64,000 nt of DNA from Alphaproteobacteria bacterium (GCA_030828505.1 JAURCJ010000006.1:1-64000), one strand, 5' to 3'. Numbered from the stretch's first letter, positions 50,118-60,354 are shown. Notes: generated from the sequence alone by a model not told the origin. Translations and numbers: made by a program.

Positions 50118-50621
50118 ATGATTTTAGGACTAGCTGGATGGAGTGGAAGTGGAAAGACAACACTTATCAAGAATCTTATACCAGAACTACTAAAAATAAA
50201 TATATCTACATCAACTTTAAAACATGCTCATGAAGGGTTTGATATAGATAAACCCGGAAAAGATTCATATATACATAGAGAATCAGGGGCAAAAGAAGTT
50301 CTAATTTCTTCTAGTAATAGATTTGCACTGATGTCCGAATATAAAGACAAAGAACTTAGCCTAGATAAGCTTATTACTAAATTATCACCAGTAGACCTAG
50401 TAATTATTGAAGGTTGGAAAAAAGAAAATATTAAAAAAATTGAAGTTTTTAGAAGAGAAATCAATAAGCCACTATTAGCAAAAAATGATAAAAATATTAT
50501 TGCAATTGCAACTACTGATAAAACTATTAAAATAAAAAATACCGTTTTATTGGATTTAAATAATTATAAAGAAATAGCAATGTTTATTAAAAAATTAATT
50601 GAACAAGAAAATATTAAATGA
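50118..50621 (+). CDS. mobB: Molybdopterin-guanine dinucleotide biosynthesis protein MobB
   Basis: GLAGWSGSGKTTLIKNLIPEL; STLKHAHEGFDIDKPGKDSYIHRESGA. Confidence 0.92.
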   Translation: MILGLAGWSGSGKTTLIKNLIPELLKINISTSTLKHAHEGFDIDKPGKDSYIHRESGAKEVLISSSNRFALMSEYKDKELSLDKLITKLSPVDLVIIEGWKKENIKKIEVFRREINKPLLAKNDKNIIAIATTDKTIKIKNTVLLDLNNYKEIAMFIKKLIEQENIK

Positions 50622-51868
50622 CTCAACTAACTAAAGATCTTGAGGCTTTTAGCAATAAATTAATAAAATTAGATTCTGCTATCAAAAAAATTAAAAATAG
50701 TATTGAATGTAAGCAAGATTCAGAATTAATAAATATAGAAAATTCACTAAATAGAATAATTGCTACAAAAATAACATCTTCAATTAACGTTCCAGCTTAC
50801 TCAAATTCTGCAGTAGATGGTTACGCTATTAATTACAAAGAATATTCAAAAGGTAATAGAAAATTTTATATTATTGGAAAATCATCAGCAGGACATCCTT
50901 TTAATAATAAAATTATGAGGTTGTCTTCTATAAGGGTTTTAACAGGAGCAATGTTGCCATCTCAATTTGATACCATAATTATGGAAGAGGATTGCCTAAT
51001 TAAAGACGGTACTTTAATATTACCAAATAATATAAAAAAAGGTATAAATTATAGATACTTAGGAGAAGATATTAAGAAAAATTCTACTGTATATAAAAAA
51101 GGTCATAAAATCAGACCTCAGGATATTGGAGTCTTATCATCCTTGGGTGTAAAAAAAATAACTACATATAAGCAACTTAAATTAGCTATTTTTTCTAGTG
51201 GAGATGAACTTACTAATGCAGGAAATTCTTTGCAGAATGGTCATATATATGACTCTAACCGTGAAATGATTAAAGGATTTTTAAAAAAACTTGGATACCA
51301 AGTCAATGATCTAGGAATATTAAAAGATAACATAAAAGTTGTTGAAAAAAAATTATCTAAAGCATCCATTGATAATGATCTTATTATTACAAGTGGAGGT
51401 ATGTCATTAGGGGATGAAGACCATATTAAAGATATAATAGAGAAAAAAGGTAAAATTCATGCTTGGAGATTATCTATTAAACCAGGAAGACCTGTTGGTT
51501 TTGGAATATATAATAATTGTCCAATAATTGGGCTGCCAGGAAATCCGGCAGCAGCATTTGTAACTTTTCTAATGGTTGCCATACCAATATTAAAGAAGAT
51601 GTCGGGACAATTAATAGATAAATATAATCTCATTCCAATAACTAGTGATTTTCATTATACCAAAAAAAAAGGTAGAAAAGAATTTATTAGAGTTAAAATT
51701 GTTAATAAAAATAATAAATTAACCATGTTAAAGTTCCCTAAAGTTGGAGCTGGAATTTTAACTTCTGCTACTTGGGCAACTGGGATGGGCATCTTAGATG
51801 AAAATATTGAAGTTATAAAACCAGGCGATCAAATTAACTACTTATCTTTTAATGAAATATTGGGTTAA
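50618..51868 (+). CDS. moeA: Molybdopterin molybdotransferase MoeA
   Basis: NSAVDGYAI, IFSSGDEL, TSGGMSLGDEDHIK, GLPGNPAAAFVTF; ATGA overlap with mobB. Confidence 0.94.
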   Translation: MTQLTKDLEAFSNKLIKLDSAIKKIKNSIECKQDSELINIENSLNRIIATKITSSINVPAYSNSAVDGYAINYKEYSKGNRKFYIIGKSSAGHPFNNKIMRLSSIRVLTGAMLPSQFDTIIMEEDCLIKDGTLILPNNIKKGINYRYLGEDIKKNSTVYKKGHKIRPQDIGVLSSLGVKKITTYKQLKLAIFSSGDELTNAGNSLQNGHIYDSNREMIKGFLKKLGYQVNDLGILKDNIKVVEKKLSKASIDNDLIITSGGMSLGDEDHIKDIIEKKGKIHAWRLSIKPGRPVGFGIYNNCPIIGLPGNPAAAFVTFLMVAIPILKKMSGQLIDKYNLIPITSDFHYTKKKGRKEFIRVKIVNKNNKLTMLKFPKVGAGILTSATWATGMGILDENIEVIKPGDQINYLSFNEILG

Positions 51869-51870
51869 AC

Positions 51871-52095
51871 ATGAAAAATGAAACTAATACTATTGATTTA
51901 TTAGGGCTAAAATGCCCTCTTCCCATTTTAAGAGCTAATCGAATTATAAAAAATTATAAAAAAGGAGATATTTTAGAATTTCTAGTTAATGATGAAGCTG
52001 CTCCTGACGATTTTAAAGCATTTTGCCAAACAAAAAAATTTAATCTTTTATCAATTAAAAGGCAGGAAAATATAAAAATTAAAATCAAAATTTAG
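51871..52095 (+). CDS. TusA-family sulfurtransferase
   Basis: DLLGLKCPLPILRANRIIKN. Confidence 0.9.
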   Translation: MKNETNTIDLLGLKCPLPILRANRIIKNYKKGDILEFLVNDEAAPDDFKAFCQTKKFNLLSIKRQENIKIKIKI

Positions 52096-52964
52096 TTAAA
52101 AACAACTGTCTTATGCTTATTTAATAATACTCTTCTTTCAACATAGTATTTTACAGCTCTAAACAATACAATACGCTCGACATCTCTTCCCGCTGCTATC
52201 ATATCAAACGATGATGTAATATGGGTTACTCTTGTAACATCTTGCTCTATTATTGGTCCTTCATCTAAATCAGAAGTTACAAAATGTGCAGTAGCACCAA
52301 TAAGTTTTACTCCTCTTTTATGAGCCTGTTTGTATGGAGAAGCACCTTTAAATGAAGGTAAAAATGAATGATGAATATTAATAATTCTAGAACTAAACTT
52401 TTCTGACATTTCTTCACTTAATATTTGCATATATCTAGCTAATATAATTGCTTCAACATCATATTTAGATATTAGGGACTCTATCTCAACCTCAGCTTCT
52501 TTTTTATTATCTTTTGTTACCTCTATATGGTGGAAAGGAATATTATAACTTTTTGCTAAATCATAAGTATCTGAATGGTTTGAAATAATTGCTTTAACTT
52601 CAGCTTTAAGCTCTCCATTTTTAACTCTATAGAGCAAATCTACTAAACAATGATCAAATTTTGAAACTAAAATTATTATTTTTGGGATCTCCCCAGTATT
52701 ATAAATATTAAAATTCATATTTCTTTTATGAGCTATTAATTTAAAGGATTCTCTAATTCCATGAAAATCTATATTATTCAAATCACTAATAGATAAAGCT
52801 TTAACTCTCATAAAAAAAGAATTAGTCTCAGAATCACCAAATTGATTAGATTCTTTGATCGTTAAATTATTTTCTGCCATAAAACCCGCAACTTCAGCAA
52901 CTATGCCAGAAGTATCTGGACATGATAAAGTTAAAATTAACTCTGACTTATCTTTATTATTCAT
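52092..52964 (-). CDS. purU: Formyltetrahydrofolate deformylase PurU
   Basis: ACT domain plus formyl transferase domain (NIHHSFLPSFKGASPYKQAHKRGVKLIGATAHFVTSDLDEGPIIEQDV). Confidence 0.94.
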   Translation of the reverse strand: MNNKDKSELILTLSCPDTSGIVAEVAGFMAENNLTIKESNQFGDSETNSFFMRVKALSISDLNNIDFHGIRESFKLIAHKRNMNFNIYNTGEIPKIIILVSKFDHCLVDLLYRVKNGELKAEVKAIISNHSDTYDLAKSYNIPFHHIEVTKDNKKEAEVEIESLISKYDVEAIILARYMQILSEEMSEKFSSRIINIHHSFLPSFKGASPYKQAHKRGVKLIGATAHFVTSDLDEGPIIEQDVTRVTHITSSFDMIAAGRDVERIVLFRAVKYYVERRVLLNKHKTVVFN

Positions 52965-53054
52965 TTACAATCCTGATAATGAAAATTAATATTGATTCTA
53001 TTATGTCATAGCGAAGATTTTAATATTAAACAATAAAAATGTAAGGATTTAAAA

Positions 53055-53903
53055 TTGGATGAATGGAAAAAACTAAATTCTACTGAAAAAGAATTATACT
53101 TAAATCCCAGAAAATCAGTACCAAACCATGCTACTTTCCAAAATATAGCCACAAATTCAGCAGAAGAATTTAGAGATTCATTTGATAATAAACATCTCAA
53201 TATTTCATATGGAAATAGAGCTAATCAAAAACTAGATATTTTTTTACCAAAAAAAAATAAAGATTGTGCTGTACAGCTATATTTTCATGGAGGCTATTGG
53301 GTTGGAAGAGATAAATTTGATCATTCTCATTTAGCCATACCTGCTATAACAAATAATGTTATTCATATTTCTGTAAATTATGATCTAGCTCCAAATGTAA
53401 CAATTGATATAATTGTTGAAGAAACAATTGAATGTATATTATGGGTAATTAAAAATATTAGTAAATATGGAGGAAATAATAAAAATATTAATTTGGTAGG
53501 ACATTCAGCAGGAGCGCATCTAGTTGCAATGGCATTAACTAGAAAATACAACACTAAAAATATAATTAATTCGTCTACGTTAATAAGTGGAATTTATCAG
53601 CCACAAATAACAAAACATATATCTTTAAATAATATTATTAATATATCAAAACAAACTATTGAGTTAACAGACGTTTATAAACATACAATAATTCAAAATA
53701 CAAAGTTTCTTATTATAGTTGGTAATAATGAACCCAAAGCTTGGAAAGAATTAACTATAAACTACTGTAAATGGTTATTAAATAAAAATATTTCATTTAC
53801 GTTTTATAATGCTATAAATTTAAATCATTTTTCAATTATAAAAGATTTAGCAAATCCAAATTCTAGTTTGTCCAAAAAAGTAATTAAAATGTGCGAGATA
53901 TAA
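53055..53903 (+). CDS. Alpha/beta hydrolase (arylformamidase/carboxylesterase-like)
   Basis: YFHGGYWVGRDK oxyanion-hole motif and GHSAGAHL nucleophile elbow; TTG start; TAATG coupling to larC. Confidence 0.8.
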   Translation: MDEWKKLNSTEKELYLNPRKSVPNHATFQNIATNSAEEFRDSFDNKHLNISYGNRANQKLDIFLPKKNKDCAVQLYFHGGYWVGRDKFDHSHLAIPAITNNVIHISVNYDLAPNVTIDIIVEETIECILWVIKNISKYGGNNKNINLVGHSAGAHLVAMALTRKYNTKNIINSSTLISGIYQPQITKHISLNNIINISKQTIELTDVYKHTIIQNTKFLIIVGNNEPKAWKELTINYCKWLLNKNISFTFYNAINLNHFSIIKDLANPNSSLSKKVIKMCEI

Positions 53904-55087
53904 TGAAACAAAAACTTCATATACATTTAGATCCTATAGGAGGTATATCTGGCGATATGTTTATTTCTGCAATGCTTGACGCGGAACCAAACTTAAAGAG
54001 AAATGTTAAAACTATTTCAGAAAAAATTATTAAGGATATTAAGATAACCATTAAAAAAAAGTCAAATCAGCATATCTCTGGTACTAAATTTAATGTAGAT
54101 TTAATATCCACCAAACACAACCATCATAGATCATTTTATGATATAAAAAAACTTATTGAAGAGAGCCCACTTAATATAGAAGTTAAAGAAATTGCTATAA
54201 ATATTTTTCAAATACTCGCTAAGGCTGAGTCACAGGTTCATGGGGTATCCTTGAAAAATGTATCTTTTCATGAAATTGGTGCATGGGATTCTATAATTGA
54301 TAACATAATTGCGGCATACATTATAAATAATATTGTTAATAAGTATGAAGTAACCTGGTCATGTGCCAATGTTCCAATTGGTAAAGGATTAGTAAAAACT
54401 GCTCATGGATTATTATCGATACCCGCTCCAGCTACAGCTATATTACTTAAAAATATTCCAATTATAGATGATGGAATTGCAGGAGAAAGGATAACTCCTA
54501 CTGGAGCGGCAATATTATCTTTTTTAAAACCGCTACCTAATATATCTTCTTCAGGAATAGGAAATTTAAAAATATACAAACAAGGAATTGGAATTGGTAC
54601 TAAAGATTTTAAAACTATCCCAAATATTTTAAGAGTATTAATATTTAAAGAAGCAAAACCTTCAGTAAAAAATACATTAAAAGAAGTAGTATCAGAAATA
54701 ATTTTTGATATAGATGATCAAAGTCCAGAAGATCTAGCTTTATCTTTAGATACTATAGCTCAGAAAGAAGGAACAATTGATATTGTCCAAAAACCTATTC
54801 TTGGCAAAAAAGGTAGGGTTACAATAAATATAAACATTTTATGCAAAGTAGAAAAAACTGAAGAATTAATAGAAATGATATTCAATGAAACTAGCACTTT
54901 AGGTGTCAGACATTCAATTAAAGGAAGGTATATCTTAAATAGAAAAATAACTAAAATCAGCCATTTTAATATAAAACAAACAAAGAGGCCATCAGGTAAG
55001 ATAACTAAAAAGGTTGAATCCGATAACTTAAAGAATTATTCTTATAAAAATAGAAAAGCAATAAAAAATAAAATAGAAAATAATTAA
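53903..55087 (+). CDS. larC: Nickel pincer cofactor biosynthesis protein LarC (single ORF); start moved from 53891 to the ATG at 53903
   Basis: HLDPIGGISGDMFISAMLD; FHEIGAWDSIIDNI; GERITPTGAAIL. Confidence 0.92.
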   Translation: MKQKLHIHLDPIGGISGDMFISAMLDAEPNLKRNVKTISEKIIKDIKITIKKKSNQHISGTKFNVDLISTKHNHHRSFYDIKKLIEESPLNIEVKEIAINIFQILAKAESQVHGVSLKNVSFHEIGAWDSIIDNIIAAYIINNIVNKYEVTWSCANVPIGKGLVKTAHGLLSIPAPATAILLKNIPIIDDGIAGERITPTGAAILSFLKPLPNISSSGIGNLKIYKQGIGIGTKDFKTIPNILRVLIFKEAKPSVKNTLKEVVSEIIFDIDDQSPEDLALSLDTIAQKEGTIDIVQKPILGKKGRVTININILCKVEKTEELIEMIFNETSTLGVRHSIKGRYILNRKITKISHFNIKQTKRPSGKITKKVESDNLKNYSYKNRKAIKNKIENN

Positions 55088-55088
55088 T

Positions 55089-55904
55089 ATGCAACAATCA
55101 GATTTAAAAAAAATAATTGAAAAAATTGTAATTAATAAAAATGTTATACCTACTATAGCCGTAAGCGGGGGTATTGATAGCATTACACTGGCTACTTATA
55201 CAAGTTCTATTTTTAAAAGTAATAGAGTCAACGTTTCTCATGCTATAGGCCCTGCCGTCCCAATTGAAGCAACTAATAGAGTTAAATTATTAGCAAAAGA
55301 ATATAATTGGAATCTAAATATAATTAATACAAATGAAATATCTGACCCAAGATATTTAGCTAATCCTATAAATAGATGTTTTTTTTGTAAGGAAAATCTG
55401 TATAAAACGATAAAATTATTCACTAAAGGTTCTATTTTTTCTGGCGCAAATTTGGATGATCTAAATGATTATAGACCTGGTCTAGATGCAGCAAAAGAAG
55501 CTAACGTAGTTCATCCTTTTATATTAGCAAAATTTGGCAAAACAAATATAAGAAAATTGGCCTTTGAAATAGGACTTGGTCAATTATCTGAACTACCAGC
55601 ATCACCATGTTTAGCAAGCAGAGTAGAAACAGGTATAAAAATTACTCCAAATTTATTAAGTAAAATTGATCATATTGAAAGATACATAAAAAATATTTTT
55701 ACTAATGCTGATATTCGGTGTAGATGGATGACAAATAATTTAGACATACAATTTAATAACCCTAAACTAAATAAAATTACGGAGTATCAAAAAAAGTTAA
55801 TAAGAAATAAAGCTAATAATTTATTCTCCATTGCAGATTCAGATATTATATTTAGTGAATATAAAAAAGGTAGCGCATTTATACCTAGAAATACCAAAGT
55901 TTAA
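55089..55904 (+). CDS. larE: ATP-dependent sacrificial sulfur transferase LarE
   Basis: AVSGGIDSITLA PP-loop; NRCFFCKENLY; PASPCLASRVETG. Confidence 0.92.
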   Translation: MQQSDLKKIIEKIVINKNVIPTIAVSGGIDSITLATYTSSIFKSNRVNVSHAIGPAVPIEATNRVKLLAKEYNWNLNIINTNEISDPRYLANPINRCFFCKENLYKTIKLFTKGSIFSGANLDDLNDYRPGLDAAKEANVVHPFILAKFGKTNIRKLAFEIGLGQLSELPASPCLASRVETGIKITPNLLSKIDHIERYIKNIFTNADIRCRWMTNNLDIQFNNPKLNKITEYQKKLIRNKANNLFSIADSDIIFSEYKKGSAFIPRNTKV

Positions 55905-55906
55905 AA

Positions 55907-56557
55907 ATGCAAAAAGAACATTTAATTGATTTTGATAGAAAAAATAGAATTGGAATACCTGAAACAATTTTTTGTTTAGACAAAGATGTAATTCAAATAA
56001 GAAATATATTTAATGATTTAGATAAAAGTAAAACTAATTTTTTTACTCGATTATCTACAGAAAAATATTCTAATCTTCCTAAATATATTCAAAAAAAATT
56101 AAAATATGATAATATTTCTAGAACTGCAATATACGGTAAGATCCCTACTACAAAAAAAAATTTTAATATAGCTATAATTTGTGCAGGCACTTCTGATATG
56201 CCAGCAGTCACAGAAGCCCAACAAACATTAATCTCTTCTGGCGAATATAGTAAATTATTTGCAGATGTAGGAGTTGCCGGACTATGGCGAATTCAAAAAC
56301 ACCTTACAGAAATAAAAAAATATAAAATAATAATTGTTGCGGCCGGTATGGATGGTGCGCTGGTAAGTGTACTAGGAGGATTAATATCACAACCAATTAT
56401 AGCGGTTCCAACTTCAACTGGGTACGGCGTTTCTAACAATGGAAAAACTGCCCTTAATGCCATGTTAGCAAGTTGTTCACCAGGTATTACTTTAGTTAAT
56501 ATTGATAATGGGTATGGAGCAGCAACTGCAGCAATTAGGATATTAAATGCTATCTAA
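55907..56557 (+). CDS. larB: Nickel pincer cofactor biosynthesis protein LarB
   Basis: AGTSDMPAVTEAQQTL; VAAGMDGALVSVLGGLISQPIIAVPTSTGYG. Confidence 0.93.
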   Translation: MQKEHLIDFDRKNRIGIPETIFCLDKDVIQIRNIFNDLDKSKTNFFTRLSTEKYSNLPKYIQKKLKYDNISRTAIYGKIPTTKKNFNIAIICAGTSDMPAVTEAQQTLISSGEYSKLFADVGVAGLWRIQKHLTEIKKYKIIIVAAGMDGALVSVLGGLISQPIIAVPTSTGYGVSNNGKTALNAMLASCSPGITLVNIDNGYGAATAAIRILNAI

Positions 56558-57830
56558 AAAAGTAAAACTATTATATGGCAAAAATGGCATTGATCTAGAT
56601 TTAAAAGATAATTGGAAACCTCATATTATAAGAAAACCTACAATGCCAATTATTAAAGATATAAAATCAGAAGTTACAAAAATTTTAGAAAACCCAATAA
56701 ATATGAATACAATTGAGCAAGTAGCGAAGAATGCAAAATCTGTATCCATATTAGTCTGTGACATAACTAGACCAGTACCAAATAAACTATTTTTAGAGCA
56801 ACTAATTATGAAATTTGTGAGTGCAGGTATATCCATACAAGATATCTTAATAATTATTGCTACCGGACTACATAGGCCGGCTTCAGAAACAGAAATAGTG
56901 GAAATAGTAGGCTCTAGCTGGGTATTAAAAAATATTAAAATTGTTAATCATTACGCTAGAGACGATGCAATGCATGAAAATATTGGCACAACAAAACAAG
57001 GTAATATTATAAAATTAGATAAAAGGTTTTTAGAGGCTGATATAAAAATTGTTACCGGATTAGTTGAGCCACACTTTATGGCTGGTTATTCAGGAGGCAG
57101 AAAAGTAATTGCACCTGGAATAGCTCATGCAGATACAATCACGACATTTCATAGTGCGAGATATATGGAAAATCCAAATTCAACTAGTTGTAACCTTAAG
57201 AATAATCCATTACATCAGGATCAAATTGAAATAGTTAAAATGATTGGAAAAATATATGCGATTAATTGTGTAATAGATGAAAATAGAAATTTATCATATA
57301 TAAATTTTGGAGAAGTAATAGATAGTCATATGAAGGCTATTGATTTTATTTCTGAGTTTGCAAAAGTTAAATGTAATAATAAATATAATACTATAGTTAC
57401 AAGTGCAGCTGGCTCCCCTTTAGATGGAAATTTTTACCAAACTGTAAAAGGAATGGTAACTCCATTAGAAATTTTAAAGGAAGGTGGAGACTTAATTATA
57501 GTCTCAGAATGTTCTGAGGGATTAGGATCTAAAGAGTTTATTGAATCACAAAAAGAACTTCTAAGAGTTGGCCCCAATCAATTTTTAAAAAATATTTTAA
57601 AAAAAGATTTTGCAGCTATAGATGAATGGCAAACTGAAATGGAAATTAAATCCTTAAAAAGAGGAAATATCTATCTATATTCTCAAGGCTTATCGAAAGA
57701 AGATAAAAAATACACTGGCGTAAATATTATTAATGATCTATCAAAAACAATAAATGATAGTATTAAAAGACATAAAAATAATAATATAGCTATAATTCCT
57801 GAAGGCCCTTATGTTATTCCTGTGTATTAA
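56547..57830 (+). CDS. larA: Nickel-dependent lactate racemase family protein (LarA)
   Basis: TGLVEPHFMAGYSGGRKVIAPGIAHADTITTFHS retains the pincer Lys (SGGRK) and neighbouring His residues. Confidence 0.9.
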   Translation: MLSKKVKLLYGKNGIDLDLKDNWKPHIIRKPTMPIIKDIKSEVTKILENPINMNTIEQVAKNAKSVSILVCDITRPVPNKLFLEQLIMKFVSAGISIQDILIIIATGLHRPASETEIVEIVGSSWVLKNIKIVNHYARDDAMHENIGTTKQGNIIKLDKRFLEADIKIVTGLVEPHFMAGYSGGRKVIAPGIAHADTITTFHSARYMENPNSTSCNLKNNPLHQDQIEIVKMIGKIYAINCVIDENRNLSYINFGEVIDSHMKAIDFISEFAKVKCNNKYNTIVTSAAGSPLDGNFYQTVKGMVTPLEILKEGGDLIIVSECSEGLGSKEFIESQKELLRVGPNQFLKNILKKDFAAIDEWQTEMEIKSLKRGNIYLYSQGLSKEDKKYTGVNIINDLSKTINDSIKRHKNNNIAIIPEGPYVIPVY

Positions 57831-58411
57831 CGTCTTTTCATAGTATATTTATTAATTATTTTAGCCTCTTGAGTCATTTCAAGCCTACATTTACTTATTT
57901 TAAAATTCATAATATTTTCTTTATCTTTAGGAAATAATATAACGTTTCCACTATTTATATTTTTATTTCCATTATATATAACTAAAGCCAAGGCTTGCAA
58001 TTTTCTTCGCTCTAAGGATGAATAATTCATCAAATATTCTCGTATCTTAAATTTAACTGGTTTTGTAGGTAAAACAGGAGTAAATTTATTATCTAGTTTA
58101 TATAAATATTTGCCATTATTAGGCTGATATTTAGGTGGAGGAAGCTTTCTACCAGTAAAGATACCATCCCTACATAAAAAACCGGAAGGCAAAGATTTAA
58201 TAATATAGAATTGTGTTTCTAGATGGTTTATAAATTCATAAAAATATGATTTATTAAAATAATTAATTGATATACCTTGTTCAGAAGTACAAAATTCTAG
58301 ATCTGCACTCACTTTAAATTTAGTTGAAAATTTAGATGAACATATATTTAATTCATCCGCAATTAAGAAAGAAGAAAATATTAAAACGTAAAAAAATATG
58401 AAATATCTCAT
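57827..58411 (-). CDS. Hypothetical secreted protein
   Basis: Signal peptide (MRYFIFFYVLIFSSFLIADE); no recognised domain. Confidence 0.55.
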   Translation of the reverse strand: MRYFIFFYVLIFSSFLIADELNICSSKFSTKFKVSADLEFCTSEQGISINYFNKSYFYEFINHLETQFYIIKSLPSGFLCRDGIFTGRKLPPPKYQPNNGKYLYKLDNKFTPVLPTKPVKFKIREYLMNYSSLERRKLQALALVIYNGNKNINSGNVILFPKDKENIMNFKISKCRLEMTQEAKIINKYTMKRR

Positions 58412-58416
58412 ACTTA

Positions 58417-58845
58417 TTACTTATTATTTTTTATGGCAATTATCCAGCTTTTTTCAAAAGTATTAAATACATCCAATAATTTTTCTGTACCAGTAATAAA
58501 AGTTTCTCTACCTTCCTTAATTTTAAGTAATTCTCCTCTGTCAACTCCTTCTTTTATAATGGTCCTCATAGTTTTATCTGTGCACCTACATAACCGTCTT
58601 ATATTTTAATAATTTATTTTATTATTTTCACTAGTGTTATGTCTAAATTCTTTAGGCAACTGTTTCAAAGACGAGTTTATTGCAAGCAGACATATTATTC
58701 TATGATCTACCGACCTATTCCAGAAAGCTATAGAACTATGAGCCGGTAATGAGTTTATCCAATTCCAAAATTCTAATCACATAGCTGCTGTATCTTTAAA
58801 CTCTTTCTTAGTACTAGCTATTCTTGTATCAGTAACTAAGTTCAT
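58417..58845 (-). pseudogene. Degraded paralogue of the 61205..61669 gene, with in-frame TGA and TAA
   Basis: Hand translation: MNLVTDTRIASTKKEFKDTAAM*LEFWNWINSLPAHSSIAFWNRSVDHRIICLLAINSSLKQLP...NKINY*NIRRL...TMRTIIKEGVDRGELLKIKEGRETFITGTEKLLDVFNTFEKSWI; aligns with LNFWINICKNPVSHGNYYWNSSPEHRLIAMLAISANMKQIP...KIQRIIKMGIDRGDLILIRDKPPQYQGTKQLMFLYEDFERSWI. Confidence 0.8.
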
Positions 58846-58929
58846 AATTTCCCCCCAAAAATTATGTAAGCAGTATATTATAAGTAGATTGTTTCTTATT
58901 TGTCCATTAAAACATAAATTTTATAGTTA

Positions 58930-59829
58930 TTATTTAAAGAGTAATATTAATAAAAGTCCTAAAAAAATAACAAAAATACCTATTAATTGTCTTAAAGTAA
59001 TTTTTTCTTTGAAATAAAATATAGATGCTAAGATAGTAAATATTAATTCTATTTGACCTAACGCTCTAACATAAGCAACATTTTGAATACTCATAGCATA
59101 AAACCAGCATATGGAGGCTAAAGCTCCAAAAAAACCAACTGTTAAACCGTCTTGTAAGTTAGTATAAAGTAAATTAAACTGCTTAATATCTTTGAAAACT
59201 ATATATAAAGTTAAAATAAAAGTCTGAATACTTATTGCTATGAGAAGAGTAAAAGATGACGTCAACACATAATCAAGAGAAAATAGACTATGAGATGCTC
59301 CTCTAAACATCACGGCTGATAAACCAAATAAGGCACCAGATAAAAGGCCATATAAGACAGAGATATTAAAAACTATATTTTTAAAATTTAATTTCTTAAT
59401 TGATGTAATAACAATTCCAACCAAACCTATTAAAATACCAATAAAACCCATAAGGCTAATAGAATCATTTAACAAAATAAAGCCAAATAAAGCCGCTTGT
59501 ATTGGCTCAGTTTTAGAATAAGAAGTAGCAACAGAAAAATTACTAGTTTTAAATATCTTTAGTAATAAAAAAGTAGCTATTATTTGGCTTAAACCTCCAA
59601 ATAAACAATAAATAAAAAAAGTAATATTAATATTTGATATTTGAAAAGTAGTATTAGAAAAATAATTTAAAAATAAAAAATATATTATTACAAATGGTAA
59701 ACCAAAAAGAAATCTCGTGTAGGTAGAACTTATGCTTGACATTTTATCTTGTAATTTTTTTTGGAAAATTGATCTTTGGTTTTGAGAAAAAGCCGCAAGA
59801 ATAGTAATAGGAACCCATAATTCAAACAT
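58930..59829 (-). CDS. DMT superfamily transporter (EamA domain)
   Basis: About 10 predicted TM segments, two EamA-like repeats (TEPIQAALFGFILLNDSISLMGFIGILIGLVGI; LGQIELIFTILASIFYFKEKITLRQLIGIFVIFLGLLLI). Confidence 0.87.
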   Translation of the reverse strand: MFELWVPITILAAFSQNQRSIFQKKLQDKMSSISSTYTRFLFGLPFVIIYFLFLNYFSNTTFQISNINITFFIYCLFGGLSQIIATFLLLKIFKTSNFSVATSYSKTEPIQAALFGFILLNDSISLMGFIGILIGLVGIVITSIKKLNFKNIVFNISVLYGLLSGALFGLSAVMFRGASHSLFSLDYVLTSSFTLLIAISIQTFILTLYIVFKDIKQFNLLYTNLQDGLTVGFFGALASICWFYAMSIQNVAYVRALGQIELIFTILASIFYFKEKITLRQLIGIFVIFLGLLLILLFK

Positions 59830-59930
59830 TATAAATCTTCTTAATTTTAAATATATTTTTATTAAATAATTTACACTACATCTATTCTATCATTATATTT
59901 AATTATTAATATAGAAAACAGGAGGAGAAA

Positions 59931-60338
59931 ATGAATAAAAAACAAAATGAATGGAATTTTGTTCATAATATTGCGGAAAATGCAAATTGGACCCCAGGTT
60001 TAAGAGAAATTTTCAACTATAGAGATCTTGGCTTAAAAGAAGGAACTAATGGCGACTATATTGCTCATATTATTAAAGCAAATGGCAAAGAAATGAAAGA
60101 TGAAGTTAAGGAATGGCATATACACGAATGTGAATTTCAATTTGTATTAGTTTTAAATGGCTGGGCCAAATTTGAATATGAAGGAGAAGGAGTTAAAACT
60201 ATTAGAAAAGGAGATGCTATAAACCAACGCCCTAAAATTGCTCACAGAGAGATAGACTGCTCAAAAGACTTTGAAGTTTTAGAAATTGTTGCACCAGCAA
60301 ATTTTAAAACTAAAATTGTTAGTGATCCAAATAAATAA
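59931..60338 (+). CDS. Cupin domain protein
   Basis: WHIHECEFQFVLVLNGWAKFEYEGEGVKTIRKGDAINQRPKIAHRE. Confidence 0.85.
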   Translation: MNKKQNEWNFVHNIAENANWTPGLREIFNYRDLGLKEGTNGDYIAHIIKANGKEMKDEVKEWHIHECEFQFVLVLNGWAKFEYEGEGVKTIRKGDAINQRPKIAHREIDCSKDFEVLEIVAPANFKTKIVSDPNK

Positions 60339-60354
60339 AATTTATAGCTAATTA

